This document shows, one piece after another, positions 41,896-50,767 of a stretch of 64,000 nt of DNA. The position numbers and the translations under genes were made by a program. Each line of letters starts with the position of its first letter. Position 1 is the first letter of the stretch. This stretch comes from Albimonas pacifica (GTDB lineage Bacteria; Pseudomonadota; Alphaproteobacteria; Rhodobacterales; Rhodobacteraceae). The stretch spans positions 62,001 to 126,000 of the forward strand of contig NZ_FOQH01000003.1 of NCBI RefSeq assembly GCF_900113695.1. Reading direction: 5' to 3'. The notes beneath the pieces were generated by a model. It had not been told where the DNA came from, did not search any database, and saw only the letters and a list, made by a program, of their open reading frames with translations.

Positions 41896-43980
41896 TCAGG
41901 CCTGGCCCAGCAGGGTGGGGCGGCCGTTGGCGCCGATCTCCTCGAAGCTGAGCACCGGGTTGCGCACCCCCTTGGCGGCCAGCACCGTGCGCAGGAAGCG
42001 CCTGCGGCGGGTGGAGGTGACGATGGCGGGATAACGCCCCTCCGACCCCGCCCGCGCCACCCGGTCGGCGACGGCGGCGGCCAGGCGGTTGAACTCCGAA
42101 GGCGGCAGGGCCACGTCGCCCGCCCCCTCGCCGTCCTTCAGCTCGTGGGCGGCGAAGGTTTCCTCCCATTCGGGCGAGAGCTGGATCAGGGGCAGGGCGC
42201 CGTCCTCCTCCAGCAGCTCGGCGACGATCTGGAAGCCCAGGCGCTGGCGCACATGCTCGGCGATCGCCTCGGGGGCGCCGAGCACGGGTTTCGCCTCGGC
42301 GATGGCCTCGAGGATCAGGGGCAGGTTGCGGATCGAGACCCGCTCCTCCAGCAGCAGCCGCAGGATGGTCTGCAGCAGGTCCACCGGCACCTTGTCGGGG
42401 ATGAACTCGTCCAGGATCCGGCGGTTGGACTCCGCCCGCTGCGGGTCGGAGACCTTCGTGAAGCTGTCCAGCAGCTTGCGCAGCCCGCGGCGGGAGAACA
42501 GGCGGGCGAAATTCTCCTTCACCGTCTCCAGCAGGTGGGTCGCCACGACCTCGGTGGCGGAGACGACGGGCAGGCCGAGGATCGCCGCCTCCTCCTGCTG
42601 GTCGGGCTCGATCCAGCGGGCGGGGGCGCCGTAGACCGGCTCCTTCACGTCGCGGCCCGGGGGGGCGGCGTCGGCGTTGTCGCCCAGCAGGACCAGGGCC
42701 TTGCGCGGCTCCAGCGTGGCGCGCGCGATCTCGACGCCCTGGATGCGGATCGCGTAGGTCCCGGGGGGCAGCGCATCCTCGTCCGTCAGCCGGATCTCGG
42801 GGATCACCACGCCGTAGACCTGGGCCACGTGACTTCGCATGTTGGCGATCCGCGCGCCCAGGCCGGTGGCGTCGTCCATCACGATGGGCACGAGGTCGGG
42901 CGCGAACTCCACATGGATCTCGTCGAGGTCGAGCACGTCGCCCAGCGGCCGCTCCGACGGCGCGGCGTCGGCGCGGGCGACCGGCGCCTCGTCCTGCGCC
43001 TTCTGGGCGGCGGCGGCGCGGGCGGCGAACCAGGCCGCGGCGGCGAGCAGCGCGGCGCCGCCGAGGAACGGCACGAAGGGCAGGCCCGGCGCCAGGGCGA
43101 AGCCCGCCATCAGCGCCGCAACCGTCCCCAGCGCCGCCGGGAACCCGCCGAGCTGACCCAGCAGCGCGCGGTCGACCGCGCCCGTCATCCCGCCCTTGGC
43201 GAGCAGCAGGGCGGTCGCGATGGAGATGATCACCGCCGGGATCTGCGTCACCAGCCCGTCGCCCACGGTCAGGATCGCGTAGGTCTCGAACGCCTGGCCC
43301 AGCGGCATGTCATGGGCCAGCACCCCGACCGCCAGCCCCACCAGCAGGTTCAGCAGCGTGATCAGGAGGCCCGCCACCGCGTCCCCCTTCACGAACTTCG
43401 AGGCGCCGTCGAGCGAGCCGAAGAACGTCGTCTCCTCCTGCTCGATCTTCCTGCGTTTGCGCGCCTCGTCGTGGCTGATCGCCCCCGCCGCCATGTCCGA
43501 GTCGATCGCGAGCTGCTTGCCCGGCATCCCGTCGAGCGCGAACCGCGCGCCCACCTCGGCCATGCGCCCCGCGCCCTTGGTGATCACGATGAAGTTCACG
43601 ATCAGCAGCACGCCGAAGACGACGAGGCCGAGATAGAGCGACCCCCCCATCACGAACATCGCGAAGCCCTCGATCACGTCGCCCGCGGCGCCCGTGCCGG
43701 TATGCCCTTCGCCGATGATCAGCTTGGTCGAGCTGACGTTCAGGCTCAGCCGCAGCATCAGCGAGGCGAGCAGGATCGTGGGGAAGGAGGAGAAATCCAG
43801 CGGCCGTTCAATGAAGAGCGTGTTGGTGAAGATCAGGATCGCCAGCCCGAAGCTCGCCGCCAGCCCCACGTCCAGCACCCAGGCCGGCATCGGCAGGATC
43901 ATCATCACGATCACCGCCAGCAGCGCCAGCGCCATCAGGACGGTGGGGTGGTAGAGGTTGCGGATCGACCAGCTCTCCAT
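41896..43980 (-). CDS. flhA: Flagellar export gate protein FlhA
   Basis: A 694-aa membrane protein. The N-terminal half has eight helices and the family stretches MLRLSLNVSSTKLIIGEGHTG, VIEGFAMFVMGG and VNFIVITKGAGRMAEV followed by RFALDGMPGKQLAIDSDMAAG and EEAKKRR-like DEARKRRKIEQEETTFFGSLDGASKFVKGDA. The C-terminal cytoplasmic domain (HVEFAPDLVPIV, VIPEIRLTDE, ATEVVATHLLETVKENFARLFS) binds export chaperones. ATG 43980 overlaps the stop of the transglycosylase gene (TGATG); a longer frame to 44910 is not conserved. Standard length. Confidence 0.97.
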   Translation of the reverse strand: MESWSIRNLYHPTVLMALALLAVIVMMILPMPAWVLDVGLAASFGLAILIFTNTLFIERPLDFSSFPTILLASLMLRLSLNVSSTKLIIGEGHTGTGAAGDVIEGFAMFVMGGSLYLGLVVFGVLLIVNFIVITKGAGRMAEVGARFALDGMPGKQLAIDSDMAAGAISHDEARKRRKIEQEETTFFGSLDGASKFVKGDAVAGLLITLLNLLVGLAVGVLAHDMPLGQAFETYAILTVGDGLVTQIPAVIISIATALLLAKGGMTGAVDRALLGQLGGFPAALGTVAALMAGFALAPGLPFVPFLGGAALLAAAAWFAARAAAAQKAQDEAPVARADAAPSERPLGDVLDLDEIHVEFAPDLVPIVMDDATGLGARIANMRSHVAQVYGVVIPEIRLTDEDALPPGTYAIRIQGVEIARATLEPRKALVLLGDNADAAPPGRDVKEPVYGAPARWIEPDQQEEAAILGLPVVSATEVVATHLLETVKENFARLFSRRGLRKLLDSFTKVSDPQRAESNRRILDEFIPDKVPVDLLQTILRLLLEERVSIRNLPLILEAIAEAKPVLGAPEAIAEHVRQRLGFQIVAELLEEDGALPLIQLSPEWEETFAAHELKDGEGAGDVALPPSEFNRLAAAVADRVARAGSEGRYPAIVTSTRRRRFLRTVLAAKGVRNPVLSFEEIGANGRPTLLGQA

Positions 43981-45095
43981 CAGGGCGACCCGATCAGGGG
44001 GGAGCCCCGCCGCAGCAGCCCGCCGCGCGCGCCGGCCGGGGCCAGGGGCGAGATCGCGCCGGGGCGCCCCTCCTCCTCCGGCCCGGGCGGCGCGGTCAGC
44101 CAGGCATGGGCGAGGCTCGCCGCACGGGCGTCGGCGCGGGCGTCCTCGGCGGCCTCCTCCTCGGGCGAGGCGGCGAGGCCGGGGCTTCGCTCCAGCGGCG
44201 AGAGGGAGGCGAACCACCAGCTCGGCCGCTCCCGCGCGGGCGCCGCCTCGCCGGGGGCCGGACCGAAGGGCTCGGGCAGGTCGCCGGCGAGCGTCAGCAC
44301 CCGCGAGCGGTAGCGCTGCGCGAGCTCGGGGGTGCGCGAGTGGTAGTGGCCGGCGGCGATCTCCCAGCTTCCGGTCTCGTCGCGGAGCGCGCGCAGGAAG
44401 CGGGCGGCGTAGCGGGCGTTGGCCTCGGGGTCGAGCATCTCCTCCAGGCTCTCGAAGGCCGCCCCGTGCCAGAGGTGGTTGACCTGGAAGCACCCCAGGT
44501 CGAAGGAGCGCGCGCCCTGCGCCTGGCGCCTGCGCACCCAGGTCAGCAGCTCGTCGGGGTTGGAGAACCAGCGCCCCTCCCCCTCCATGTTCACGGTCCA
44601 GGGCCAGGGCGCGAGACGGCCGTCGAGCGCGCGCCCCGTCTCGGCCAGCGAGATGGCGCGCATCAGGTGCAGCGGCACGCCCTCGGCGCCGGCGGCCCGC
44701 TCGGCCGCGGCCTCGCAGAGCCCGGCGAGGCCGGTCGAGGCCTCCCTGTCCGGGGCGGCGAGGGCCGGCCGGGCCACCAGGATCAGCGCCAGAAGGGCGA
44801 GCGCCGCGCAGGCGCGCGTCGCGGGCGCGCTTCGCCGCCAAGGGCGGCGGAGGCGGGTCCGCGTGGCCTCTTCCCGCGATCCATGTCCACCGGCGCCGGC
44901 CCGCAGACACGCGGGCGGATCCTGCGGCCCCGTCGTCTCAGGGGCGGGGCCGCACGGCCAGGCGGCGGCGCGCGGCGGCGTCGCCCCGTCGGGAATCACG
45001 GGGGCGGCCGGCTCGTGGCCCGACGCCAGGCCGCGAGAGCGACCGCGGATCCGGGGCGGGACGCGCGACGGGGCGAAAGGCGGGCGGGAGGTCAT
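43980..45095 (-). CDS. Flagellar-locus lytic transglycosylase (SLT domain), start uncertain
   Basis: The C-terminal 260 residues are a soluble lytic transglycosylase: EGVPLHLMRAISLAETGRA with the catalytic Glu (E of AET), FDLGCFQVNHLWHG and YAARFLRALRDETGSWEIAAGHYHS. A signal peptide (ACAALALLALILVARPALA) sits at residues about 95-113 if the ATG at 45095 is used, preceded by about 95 low-complexity residues. That ATG is 6 bp from the fliQ stop, so the spacing favours it, but no in-frame ATG lies nearer the signal peptide. It should cut peptidoglycan for rod assembly, like SltF of Rhodobacter sphaeroides. Confidence 0.82.
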   Translation of the reverse strand: MTSRPPFAPSRVPPRIRGRSRGLASGHEPAAPVIPDGATPPRAAAWPCGPAPETTGPQDPPACLRAGAGGHGSREEATRTRLRRPWRRSAPATRACAALALLALILVARPALAAPDREASTGLAGLCEAAAERAAGAEGVPLHLMRAISLAETGRALDGRLAPWPWTVNMEGEGRWFSNPDELLTWVRRRQAQGARSFDLGCFQVNHLWHGAAFESLEEMLDPEANARYAARFLRALRDETGSWEIAAGHYHSRTPELAQRYRSRVLTLAGDLPEPFGPAPGEAAPARERPSWWFASLSPLERSPGLAASPEEEAAEDARADARAASLAHAWLTAPPGPEEEGRPGAISPLAPAGARGGLLRRGSPLIGSP

Positions 45096-45101
45096 CGGCG
45101 C

Positions 45102-45371
45102 CTAGCCCCCCTGCGCGATCAACGGCACGAGCACGTCGCGCCACAGGTCGAGGAAGGCGGCGCCCATGAACTCCATCGCGATCCAGAAGGTCCCCGCGAT
45201 GGCGGCGAGCTTCGGCACGAAGGTGAGCGTCAGCTCCTGGATCGAGGTCAGCGCCTGCACCAGCCCGATGGCGAGCCCCGTGGCCAGCGCCACCGTCAGG
45301 ATCGGCAGCGAGGCGATGATCGCCGCCCACAGCCCCTGGCGCATCATGTCGTAGAGGGTCGCATCGTCCAT
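45102..45371 (-). CDS. fliQ: Flagellar export apparatus protein FliQ
   Basis: An 89-aa protein with two membrane helices (LWAAIIASLPILTVALATGLAIG and LAAIAGTFWIAMEFMGAAFL) joined by the conserved QALTSIQELTLTFVPK. It is part of the FliPQR gate. ATG 45371 follows GGAGAGC; the open frame upstream to 45500 is noncoding. Next gene, the transglycosylase, starts 6 bp downstream. Confidence 0.95.
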   Translation of the reverse strand: MDDATLYDMMRQGLWAAIIASLPILTVALATGLAIGLVQALTSIQELTLTFVPKLAAIAGTFWIAMEFMGAAFLDLWRDVLVPLIAQGG

Positions 45372-46348
45372 GGCGCTCTCCGCGCGTCTCGGGTTGCGGG
45401 GCGGGCGGTCCCGTCCCGGTCGAAGGTGCGGCAGGGGCTCCGACGAGCCCCGCTGCACGTCGCCTCGGGGCGCCGGCGGTCCGGGACGCCGGCGGCGCAT
45501 CGCCCGGCCGCAGGGAGGACGCCGAGCCGGCCGGACGCGCCCTGCGCCCCGTCGCGCCGCAGCCTCTTCGGCCCGCTTCGCCCCGCGGATGCCCTGTCGC
45601 CTGTCTCGGCGCCTCGCCGGGGCGAGACCCGTCGCCTCCCGCAGCTCCTCGGCCCGTCGGCACGTCGAAGCCCGCCGGCTTGCCGGACCGCATCGCCCGG
45701 CCGGCGCCTGCCGATCCGACCGGTCCTGCCGCCCGCCGGACCCGCCGAGCGCCCGGGGCCTTCGCTCGATCCGGCGCTTGACGGCGCGCCGCCCGGGGCT
45801 GGCCTCCCGGGGGTCGTCCGTCCGGCGAGGCGCCTCCGCCCGCCGGGGCCCGTCCGCCGGACGAAACCCTCCGGCCTGCCGGGCCCTTCACATCCGCCGG
45901 GTCCTTCACATCCGCCGGGCCGCGCCGCGCGGAGTCCTGCGAAGCGGGCTTTCCGGGGGCGAAGGCGGCCCGGGCGGACGTCGGCGATGGCTCCTCCGGG
46001 GCCGTGGCGGAAGCCCCTGCAGAGCCCGTGACGAGGGCCCCTCCAGGGGCCCGTGGTGATGGCGCCGCGCGTGTCCTGGCGGGGGCGCCGGCTGGGGTGC
46101 GGCGAGGGCGCTCCGGCGCGCGCCGGGGCGTCCAAGACCGGCGGGGTCCAGAACCGGGCCGGTCGGGGCCGGCCGCGCGGGGCAGGGCGCGCCGGAGGCC
46201 GGGGAGGGCGGGGCGAACGGTGGCTCGGGGGCCGTCGACGCCGCGCCTCGGCGCGGGACGACGGCCCCCGGTCCCTCGTCCTCCGCCCGTCGCGACCGCG
46301 CGTCCTGCGTCGGTCGTGCGGGCGGTTGAGGGGCCCGGGCCGGGGGGC
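45372..46348. other. Spacer of about 1 kb between fliE and fliQ, no gene recognised
   Basis: 977 bp of GC-rich sequence where related operons have little or none. Frames on both strands translate to Arg/Pro/Gly-rich low-complexity peptides with no family motif or credible ribosome-binding site. It includes an 18-bp exact tandem repeat (CCTTCACATCCGCCGGG-type units at about 45884-45920). It may hold the true fliQ promoter, or a decayed gene. Confidence 0.55.
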
Positions 46349-46642
46349 TCAGACGGGCATCCGCAGGATCTCCTGGTAGGCTTCGACCACCTTGTCGCGC
46401 ACCGTCACCGCGGTCTGCACCGCGATCTCGGCCGAGCTCAGCGCGGTGACCACCGACTGCATGTCGGCCTCCCCCGCCAGGCCCCGCACCGCGGCGGTCT
46501 CGCCCGCGCGCAGCGCCTCGGCGAAGCCGCCGGCGGCCGAGGCGATCGCCTCCCCCGCGCTGCGCTGCTGGGCGGGCGGCGACCCGATGGCGGGCGCGAG
46601 GCCCTGGTACATGCGGGCGGCGAGGCTGTCGGCGGCGGGCAT
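46349..46642 (-). CDS. fliE: Flagellar hook-basal body complex protein FliE
   Basis: A 97-aa rod-base protein linking the MS ring to the rod. FAEALRAGETAAVRGLAGEADMQSVVTAL, SAEIAVQTAVTVRDKVVEAYQEILRMPV is the conserved C-terminal helix with the classic A-Y-Q-E-I-(L/M)-x-M-x-(V/I) ending. Follows flgC 65 bp downstream. Standard length (about 100 aa). Confidence 0.95.
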   Translation of the reverse strand: MPAADSLAARMYQGLAPAIGSPPAQQRSAGEAIASAAGGFAEALRAGETAAVRGLAGEADMQSVVTALSSAEIAVQTAVTVRDKVVEAYQEILRMPV

Positions 46643-46706
46643 GGGCGGTCTCCTGGATCAAGGGCGCATCCGGTGCGCGCGGGTCTCGGGCGAAAGGGCG
46701 GGGCGC

Positions 46707-47099
46707 TCAGCGGCGCAGCAGGTCCAGCAGGCCCCGGGTCATCTGCCGGGCCTGGTCAAGCAGGCGCAGGTTCGCCTCGTAGCTGCGCTGCGCCTCGCGG
46801 CTGTCGGCGATCTCGACCCACAGGTCGACGTTCGAGCCCTCGTATTTGCCCTGCGCGTCGGCCAGCGGGTGGTCGGGGTCGTGGATTTCGGGCAGGTCCG
46901 TCTCGCTCAGCCGCACCCGGCCGGCGGCGACGGCTGCGCCGCCCCGGTCCTGCGCGTCGAGGGCGTGGAACTCCACGAACTTCCGGCGGTAGCCGGGGGT
47001 GTCGGCGTTGGCCAGGTTCTCCGCCGACAGGCGCAGGCGCGCGGATTGCGCATGCATGCCCGAGGCGGAGGCGGCCATCGACTGGATCAGGTCGGTCAT
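46707..47099 (-). CDS. flgC: Flagellar basal-body rod protein FlgC
   Basis: A 130-aa proximal rod protein. The N-terminal rod signature SASGMHAQSARLRLSAENLANADTPGYRRK and the C-terminal LLDQARQMTRGLL, with GSNVDLWVEIADSREAQRSYEANL, match FlgC. The C-terminal helix ends in the hydrophobic repeat used for axial packing. It starts 39 bp after the flgB stop. The ANADTPGYRR motif is diagnostic for rod/hook proteins. Confidence 0.95.
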   Translation of the reverse strand: MTDLIQSMAASASGMHAQSARLRLSAENLANADTPGYRRKFVEFHALDAQDRGGAAVAAGRVRLSETDLPEIHDPDHPLADAQGKYEGSNVDLWVEIADSREAQRSYEANLRLLDQARQMTRGLLDLLRR

Positions 47100-47138
47100 G
47101 GGGATCTCCCGTCGGAACGGTCAGGGGCGCCCGCGCGG

Positions 47139-47552
47139 TCAGCGCGGCCGCTCCAGCGCGACGCGCAGGATGTCGAGCGACTTGCGCCAGACGCCCAGCG
47201 CCATCTCGTGTTGAAGCTTGGCTTCCGCGGCGCGGACCATCTGATCCTCGAGCGCCACGGTGTTGCCGTTGGGGGAGGCGGCGGCCGGCAGGTGCGCCGC
47301 CCGCACCTCCGCCCCCGAGGCGGCGTCTCCGGTCCCCGACAGGTGACCGGCCCGCGTGGCGGCGGGGCGGAAGGCGCCGGCGTCGTCCAGCGCGGCCCGC
47401 GCCGCATAGCTGTCGGAAAACGGCGTGAGGTCCGCAGCCCGATATCCCGGCGTGTCCGCGTGGGCCACGTTGCGCGCGATCAATGCCTGGCGACCCGCGG
47501 CGTGGTCGGCCAGCGCCTCGGTCAGGGACAGGATCGTGAGGCCTTCGCTCAT
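47139..47552 (-). CDS. flgB: Flagellar basal-body rod protein FlgB
   Basis: A 137-aa proximal rod protein, first of flgB-flgC-fliE-fliQ-slt-flhA-fliR-flhB. ADHAAGRQALIARNVAHADTPGYRAADL carries the rod-protein motif; NGNTVALEDQMVRAAEAKLQHEMAL near the C-terminus is typical of FlgB. Transcribed divergently from fliI; the shared upstream region is described separately. Confidence 0.95.
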   Translation of the reverse strand: MSEGLTILSLTEALADHAAGRQALIARNVAHADTPGYRAADLTPFSDSYAARAALDDAGAFRPAATRAGHLSGTGDAASGAEVRAAHLPAAASPNGNTVALEDQMVRAAEAKLQHEMALGVWRKSLDILRVALERPR

Positions 47553-47679
47553 GACGGGGATTCTCCTCCGGCGGCGGTCGCAAACCCGGGATTAACCCCT
47601 GATGGTTGACAAGAAGTAAGCGCGAGGCCGGAGACCGCGGGTTTCCGTCGCCATGCCTCGCGGCCAGGGAGAGCGGACC
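47553..47679. promoter_or_regulatory. Divergent promoter region of flgB and fliI
   Basis: The central part is relatively AT-rich and contains GGATTAACCCC and GATGGTTGACAAG (47590-47612), together a near-palindrome TTAACC-N6-GGTTGA. This resembles, but does not match, the TTAA-N7-TTAAC box bound by CtrA, which controls many alphaproteobacterial flagellar genes. TTGACA (47606-47611) could be a -35 box for fliI. Confidence 0.4.
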
Positions 47680-49215
47680 ATGGATATCGAGCATCTCGGC
47701 GCCGACCTGCGCTCGGTCGTCGCCATCCGGCGCATCGGGCGGGTGGTGCGGGCCGACGGCGGCGTGCTGACCGCCGCGGGCCTCGCGCCGCGCGCGCGCC
47801 TGGGCGACCGGGTGGAGGTGATGCTGCGCGACGCCCCGCCGCTGGAGGGCGAGATCGTCGCGCTGGGCGACGGGGTGGCGCGGGTGATGACCTACGGCCC
47901 GGCCGAGGGCGTGGGCCTGGGCGACGCGGTCGCCCTGACCCCCGACCCCGGGCTCAGGCCCTGCGAGTCGTGGATCGGGCGGGTGGTCGACGCCTTCGGC
48001 GCGCCGCTCGACGGCCGGCCCCTGCGCCAGGGCGCGGTGGCCGTGCCGATCCGCCCGCCGGCGCCCGACCCGATGCGCCGGGCGCGGCTGGGGCCGCGGC
48101 TGGCGACCGGGCTGTCGGTCTTCGACACGCTGCTGCCGCTGGTGCAGGGGCAGCGGGTGGGGCTTTTCGCCGGCTCCGGCGTGGGCAAGTCCAGCCTGCT
48201 CGCCACGCTCGCCCGCGCCGTGCAGGCCGACGCCGTGGTCTTCGCCCTGATCGGTGAGCGCGGGCGCGAGCTGCGCGAGTTCACCGAGGGCGTGCTGGGG
48301 CCCGAGGGCATGGCCCGCTCGATCGTGGTCTGCGCCACCTCCGACCAGTCGCCCCTGGTCAAGCGCCGCGCCGCCTGGACCGCCATGGCGGCCGCCGAGA
48401 CGCTGCGCGACGGCGGCCGCCACGTCCTGCTGCTGGTCGATTCGCTGACCCGCTTCGCCGAGGCCCACCGGGAGGTGGCGCTGACCGCGGGCGAGCCGCC
48501 CTCCCTGCGCGCCTACCCCCCCTCCACCGCCGCCATGCTGGCCGAGCTGGTGGAGCGTGCGGGCCCCGGGCCCGAGCGCGCCGACGGGTTGCGCGGCGAC
48601 GTCACCGGCATCTTCTCGGTGCTGGTCGCCGGCTCGGACATGGAGGAGCCGGTGGCCGACATGACCCGCGGCCTGCTCGACGGTCACGTGGTGCTGGAGC
48701 GCGCCATCGCCGAGCGCGGGCGCTTCCCGGCGGTGGACGTGGGACGCTCGGTCTCCCGCTCGCTGCCCGCCTGCGCGTCGGAGGAGGAGATGCGCCTGAT
48801 CGCGGGCGCCCGCCGGGTGTTCGGCCTGCACGAGAAGGCGGAGCCGATGCTGCAGGCGGGGCTCTGGCGGGAGGGCGCGGACCCCGAGGCGGACCGCGCC
48901 GTGCGCCTGCACCCCGCCCTCGACGATTTCTGCGCCTCCCGCGCGCCCGACGGCAACGCCGAGAGCTTCCGCAGGCTCGCCGAGGCGCTGGAGGCACCGG
49001 CGCCCGCCGCCGACGCCCTCCCGCCCGCGCCGCCTCCGCCGGGACCCGAGCGCGCCCGCGAAGCCTATGGCCGCGCCTCCGCCGCCGGGGGCAAGGCGAA
49101 GGCGGCCGCGACGCCCGAGGCGGCCGCGCCGCCTGCCGCCGCAGGAACCGAGGCGGCGCCGCCGGCGGGCGAGCCCGCCCCCCCCGCCGCGAAGGCGCGG
49201 CGGACGAAGACGTGA
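47680..49215 (+). CDS. fliI: Flagellum-specific ATPase FliI with a long C-terminal tail
   Basis: A 511-aa export ATPase related to F1 beta. Walker A GLFAGSGVGKSSLL (about 163-176), IGERGRELREF, LLLVDSLTRFAEAHREVAL (Walker B) and RAYPPSTAAMLAELVERAG are conserved. After the normal FliI end (near residue 440), a 60-70 residue Ala/Pro/Glu/Lys-rich tail is added (EAAAPPAAAGTEAAPPAGEP). ATG 47680 has GGGAGAG. Stands alone, divergent from the rod operon; fliJ and fliH are not adjacent. Confidence 0.96.
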   Translation: MDIEHLGADLRSVVAIRRIGRVVRADGGVLTAAGLAPRARLGDRVEVMLRDAPPLEGEIVALGDGVARVMTYGPAEGVGLGDAVALTPDPGLRPCESWIGRVVDAFGAPLDGRPLRQGAVAVPIRPPAPDPMRRARLGPRLATGLSVFDTLLPLVQGQRVGLFAGSGVGKSSLLATLARAVQADAVVFALIGERGRELREFTEGVLGPEGMARSIVVCATSDQSPLVKRRAAWTAMAAAETLRDGGRHVLLLVDSLTRFAEAHREVALTAGEPPSLRAYPPSTAAMLAELVERAGPGPERADGLRGDVTGIFSVLVAGSDMEEPVADMTRGLLDGHVVLERAIAERGRFPAVDVGRSVSRSLPACASEEEMRLIAGARRVFGLHEKAEPMLQAGLWREGADPEADRAVRLHPALDDFCASRAPDGNAESFRRLAEALEAPAPAADALPPAPPPPGPERAREAYGRASAAGGKAKAAATPEAAAPPAAAGTEAAPPAGEPAPPAAKARRTKT

Positions 49216-49404
49216 GCCTGCGCGCAGGCCGGCGCGCCCGGATCGGCCCGGCCCGGGGCGCCCGGGGGCGAAATGCAACGGGCGGCGGGAAGGATTTCCA
49301 CGGGCGGTTCAACGCGGGTTGCAACGGCGCGGGCGCAGATGGTCCCCTCGTTTCGCCGGCGCCGCGGCGCCGGACCGGACCCGGCTTGCCGAGAGGCCCA
49401 TGCG

Positions 49405-50241
49405 ATGATCCCTCAGGACGCTCCCGCCGCGCCGCCCGCCGTCGAGCCGGAGGTCGAGGCCGCGGTCCGCCGCCTCGCCACGCTGGAATTCTCCTGGGAC
49501 ATCGAGAAGGCGTTGGAGTTCGCCCTGTTCCGCACCTACGCGGTCCCCGAGATCTCGGGCCTGCTGGCGCGCACCGGCGAGTTCGCGCGCCGCCCCCGCA
49601 AGCGCTACGACGACACCGCGCTGATCATCGCCGAGATCGGGGAGAACGGGCTCGACTCCGCCCGGGGCGCGGCGGCGGTGGCGCGGATGAACGCCATGCA
49701 CGGCCGCTACCGCATCGCGAACGCCGAGATGCTCTACGTGCTGACCACCTTCGTCTGCGAGCCGATCCGCTGGCTGGAGCGCCACGGCCGCCGCCCGATG
49801 ACCGAGGCGGAGCGCCGGGCCTGGTTCGAGCACCACCGCGCCCTGGGCGCCCGCATGGGCATCGAGGACATCCCCGGGAGCCTCGAGGAGACCCTGCGCT
49901 GGAACGCGGCCTACGAGGCCGGGCGTTTCCGCTTCGCGCAGACGAACCGCGAGGTGGCCGACCGCACCGTGGACCTGCTGCTGGGCTTCTATCTGCCGCG
50001 CCCGCTGATCCCTCTGGGCCGCCCGGTCGTGCGGGCGCTGATGGATCCGCCGCTGCTGGCGGCGATGGGCTTCGCGCCGGCGCCGGGCTGGCTTCAGCGG
50101 CTCGTCGCCGGCGGGCTCGCCCTGCGCGCCCGCGTCCTGCGCCGGCTCGGCCCGCGACGCACCCCGCGGCTGCTGACCCGCGCGAAGCGCCCCACCTACC
50201 CCGAGGGCTACCGGATCGAGGAGCTGGGAACCTTCCGCTGA
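49405..50241 (+). CDS. Oxygenase MpaB/Lcp-like family protein
   Basis: A 278-aa alpha-helical protein resembling the mycophenolic-acid oxygenase (MpaB) / latex-clearing protein family, which binds heme. Diagnostic segment: RMNAMHGRYRIANAEMLYVLT, followed by WLERHGRRPMTEAERRAWFEHHRALG and LRWNAAYEAGRFRFAQTNREVAD. Histidines in the M-H-G-R-Y and F-E-H-H segments are likely heme ligands. The C-terminus (LPRPLIPLGRPVVRALMDPPLLAAMGF) is typical. ATG 49405 with GAGAGG. Substrate unknown. Confidence 0.82.
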   Translation: MIPQDAPAAPPAVEPEVEAAVRRLATLEFSWDIEKALEFALFRTYAVPEISGLLARTGEFARRPRKRYDDTALIIAEIGENGLDSARGAAAVARMNAMHGRYRIANAEMLYVLTTFVCEPIRWLERHGRRPMTEAERRAWFEHHRALGARMGIEDIPGSLEETLRWNAAYEAGRFRFAQTNREVADRTVDLLLGFYLPRPLIPLGRPVVRALMDPPLLAAMGFAPAPGWLQRLVAGGLALRARVLRRLGPRRTPRLLTRAKRPTYPEGYRIEELGTFR

Positions 50242-50278
50242 GGGGGGAGCGGCGCCCGCTCCCCCCGTCGCCCGCGCC

Positions 50279-50767
50279 TCAGAGGGCGGCGAGCATCGCG
50301 TCGCCCGAGGAGATCTCGGCCTTGCCGGGCGTCTCCTCGAGGTTGAAGGCGGTCACGACCTTGTCCTCGACGACCATCGAGTAGCGCTTGGAGCGGTTGA
50401 TCAGCCCCGCCGGGGGCGCGGTGAAGTCGAGGCCGAGCGCCTTGGTGAACTCGGCCTGCGGGTCGGCGAGCATGTGCAGGCCGGCGGCCGAGGCGCCCGA
50501 GGACTCGCCCCAGGCCTTCATCACGAACGGGTCGTTGACCGAGACGCAGACGATGGCCTCGATGCCCTTGGCGGCCAGCGCCTCGGCGTTGTTGACGAAG
50601 CTGGGCAGGTGGTTGAGCGAGCAGGTGGGGGTGAAGGCGCCCGGCACCGCGAACAGCGCCACCTTGCGGCCGGCGAAGACGTCGGAGGTGGACTTGGGCT
50701 CGGGGCCGTTGGGGCCGATGGCGATGAAGGTGGCGTCGGGCAGGGTGTCGCCCACGGCGATGGTCAT
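50279..50767 (-). CDS. Peroxiredoxin, Prx5-type (AhpC/TSA family)
   Basis: A 162-aa thiol peroxidase. VALFAVPGAFTPTCSLNHLP holds peroxidatic Cys49 in the P-G-A-F-T-P-x-C motif of Prx5; VVEDKVVTAFNLEETPG is near the C-terminus. No resolving cysteine in the usual place, so it is probably a one-Cys enzyme reduced by glutathione or glutaredoxin. ATG 50767 has GGAGACC upstream. It converges with the MpaB-like gene. Confidence 0.93.
   Translation of the reverse strand: MTIAVGDTLPDATFIAIGPNGPEPKSTSDVFAGRKVALFAVPGAFTPTCSLNHLPSFVNNAEALAAKGIEAIVCVSVNDPFVMKAWGESSGASAAGLHMLADPQAEFTKALGLDFTAPPAGLINRSKRYSMVVEDKVVTAFNLEETPGKAEISSGDAMLAAL

Noticed and set aside
40960-44313. A 1,117-codon plus-strand open frame opposite flhA, fliR and flhB
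   Set aside because: Noncoding shadow of well-conserved flagellar genes.
45344-46135. A 263-codon minus-strand open frame covering the fliE-fliQ spacer
   Set aside because: Low-complexity Gly/Arg/Pro translation with no ribosome-binding site; it also overlaps the fliQ start.
47590-47612. Possible CtrA box between flgB and fliI
   Set aside because: The spacing is TTAA-N10-TTGAC, not TTAA-N7-TTAAC, so it does not fit the established motif; kept only as a low-confidence part of the divergent promoter.
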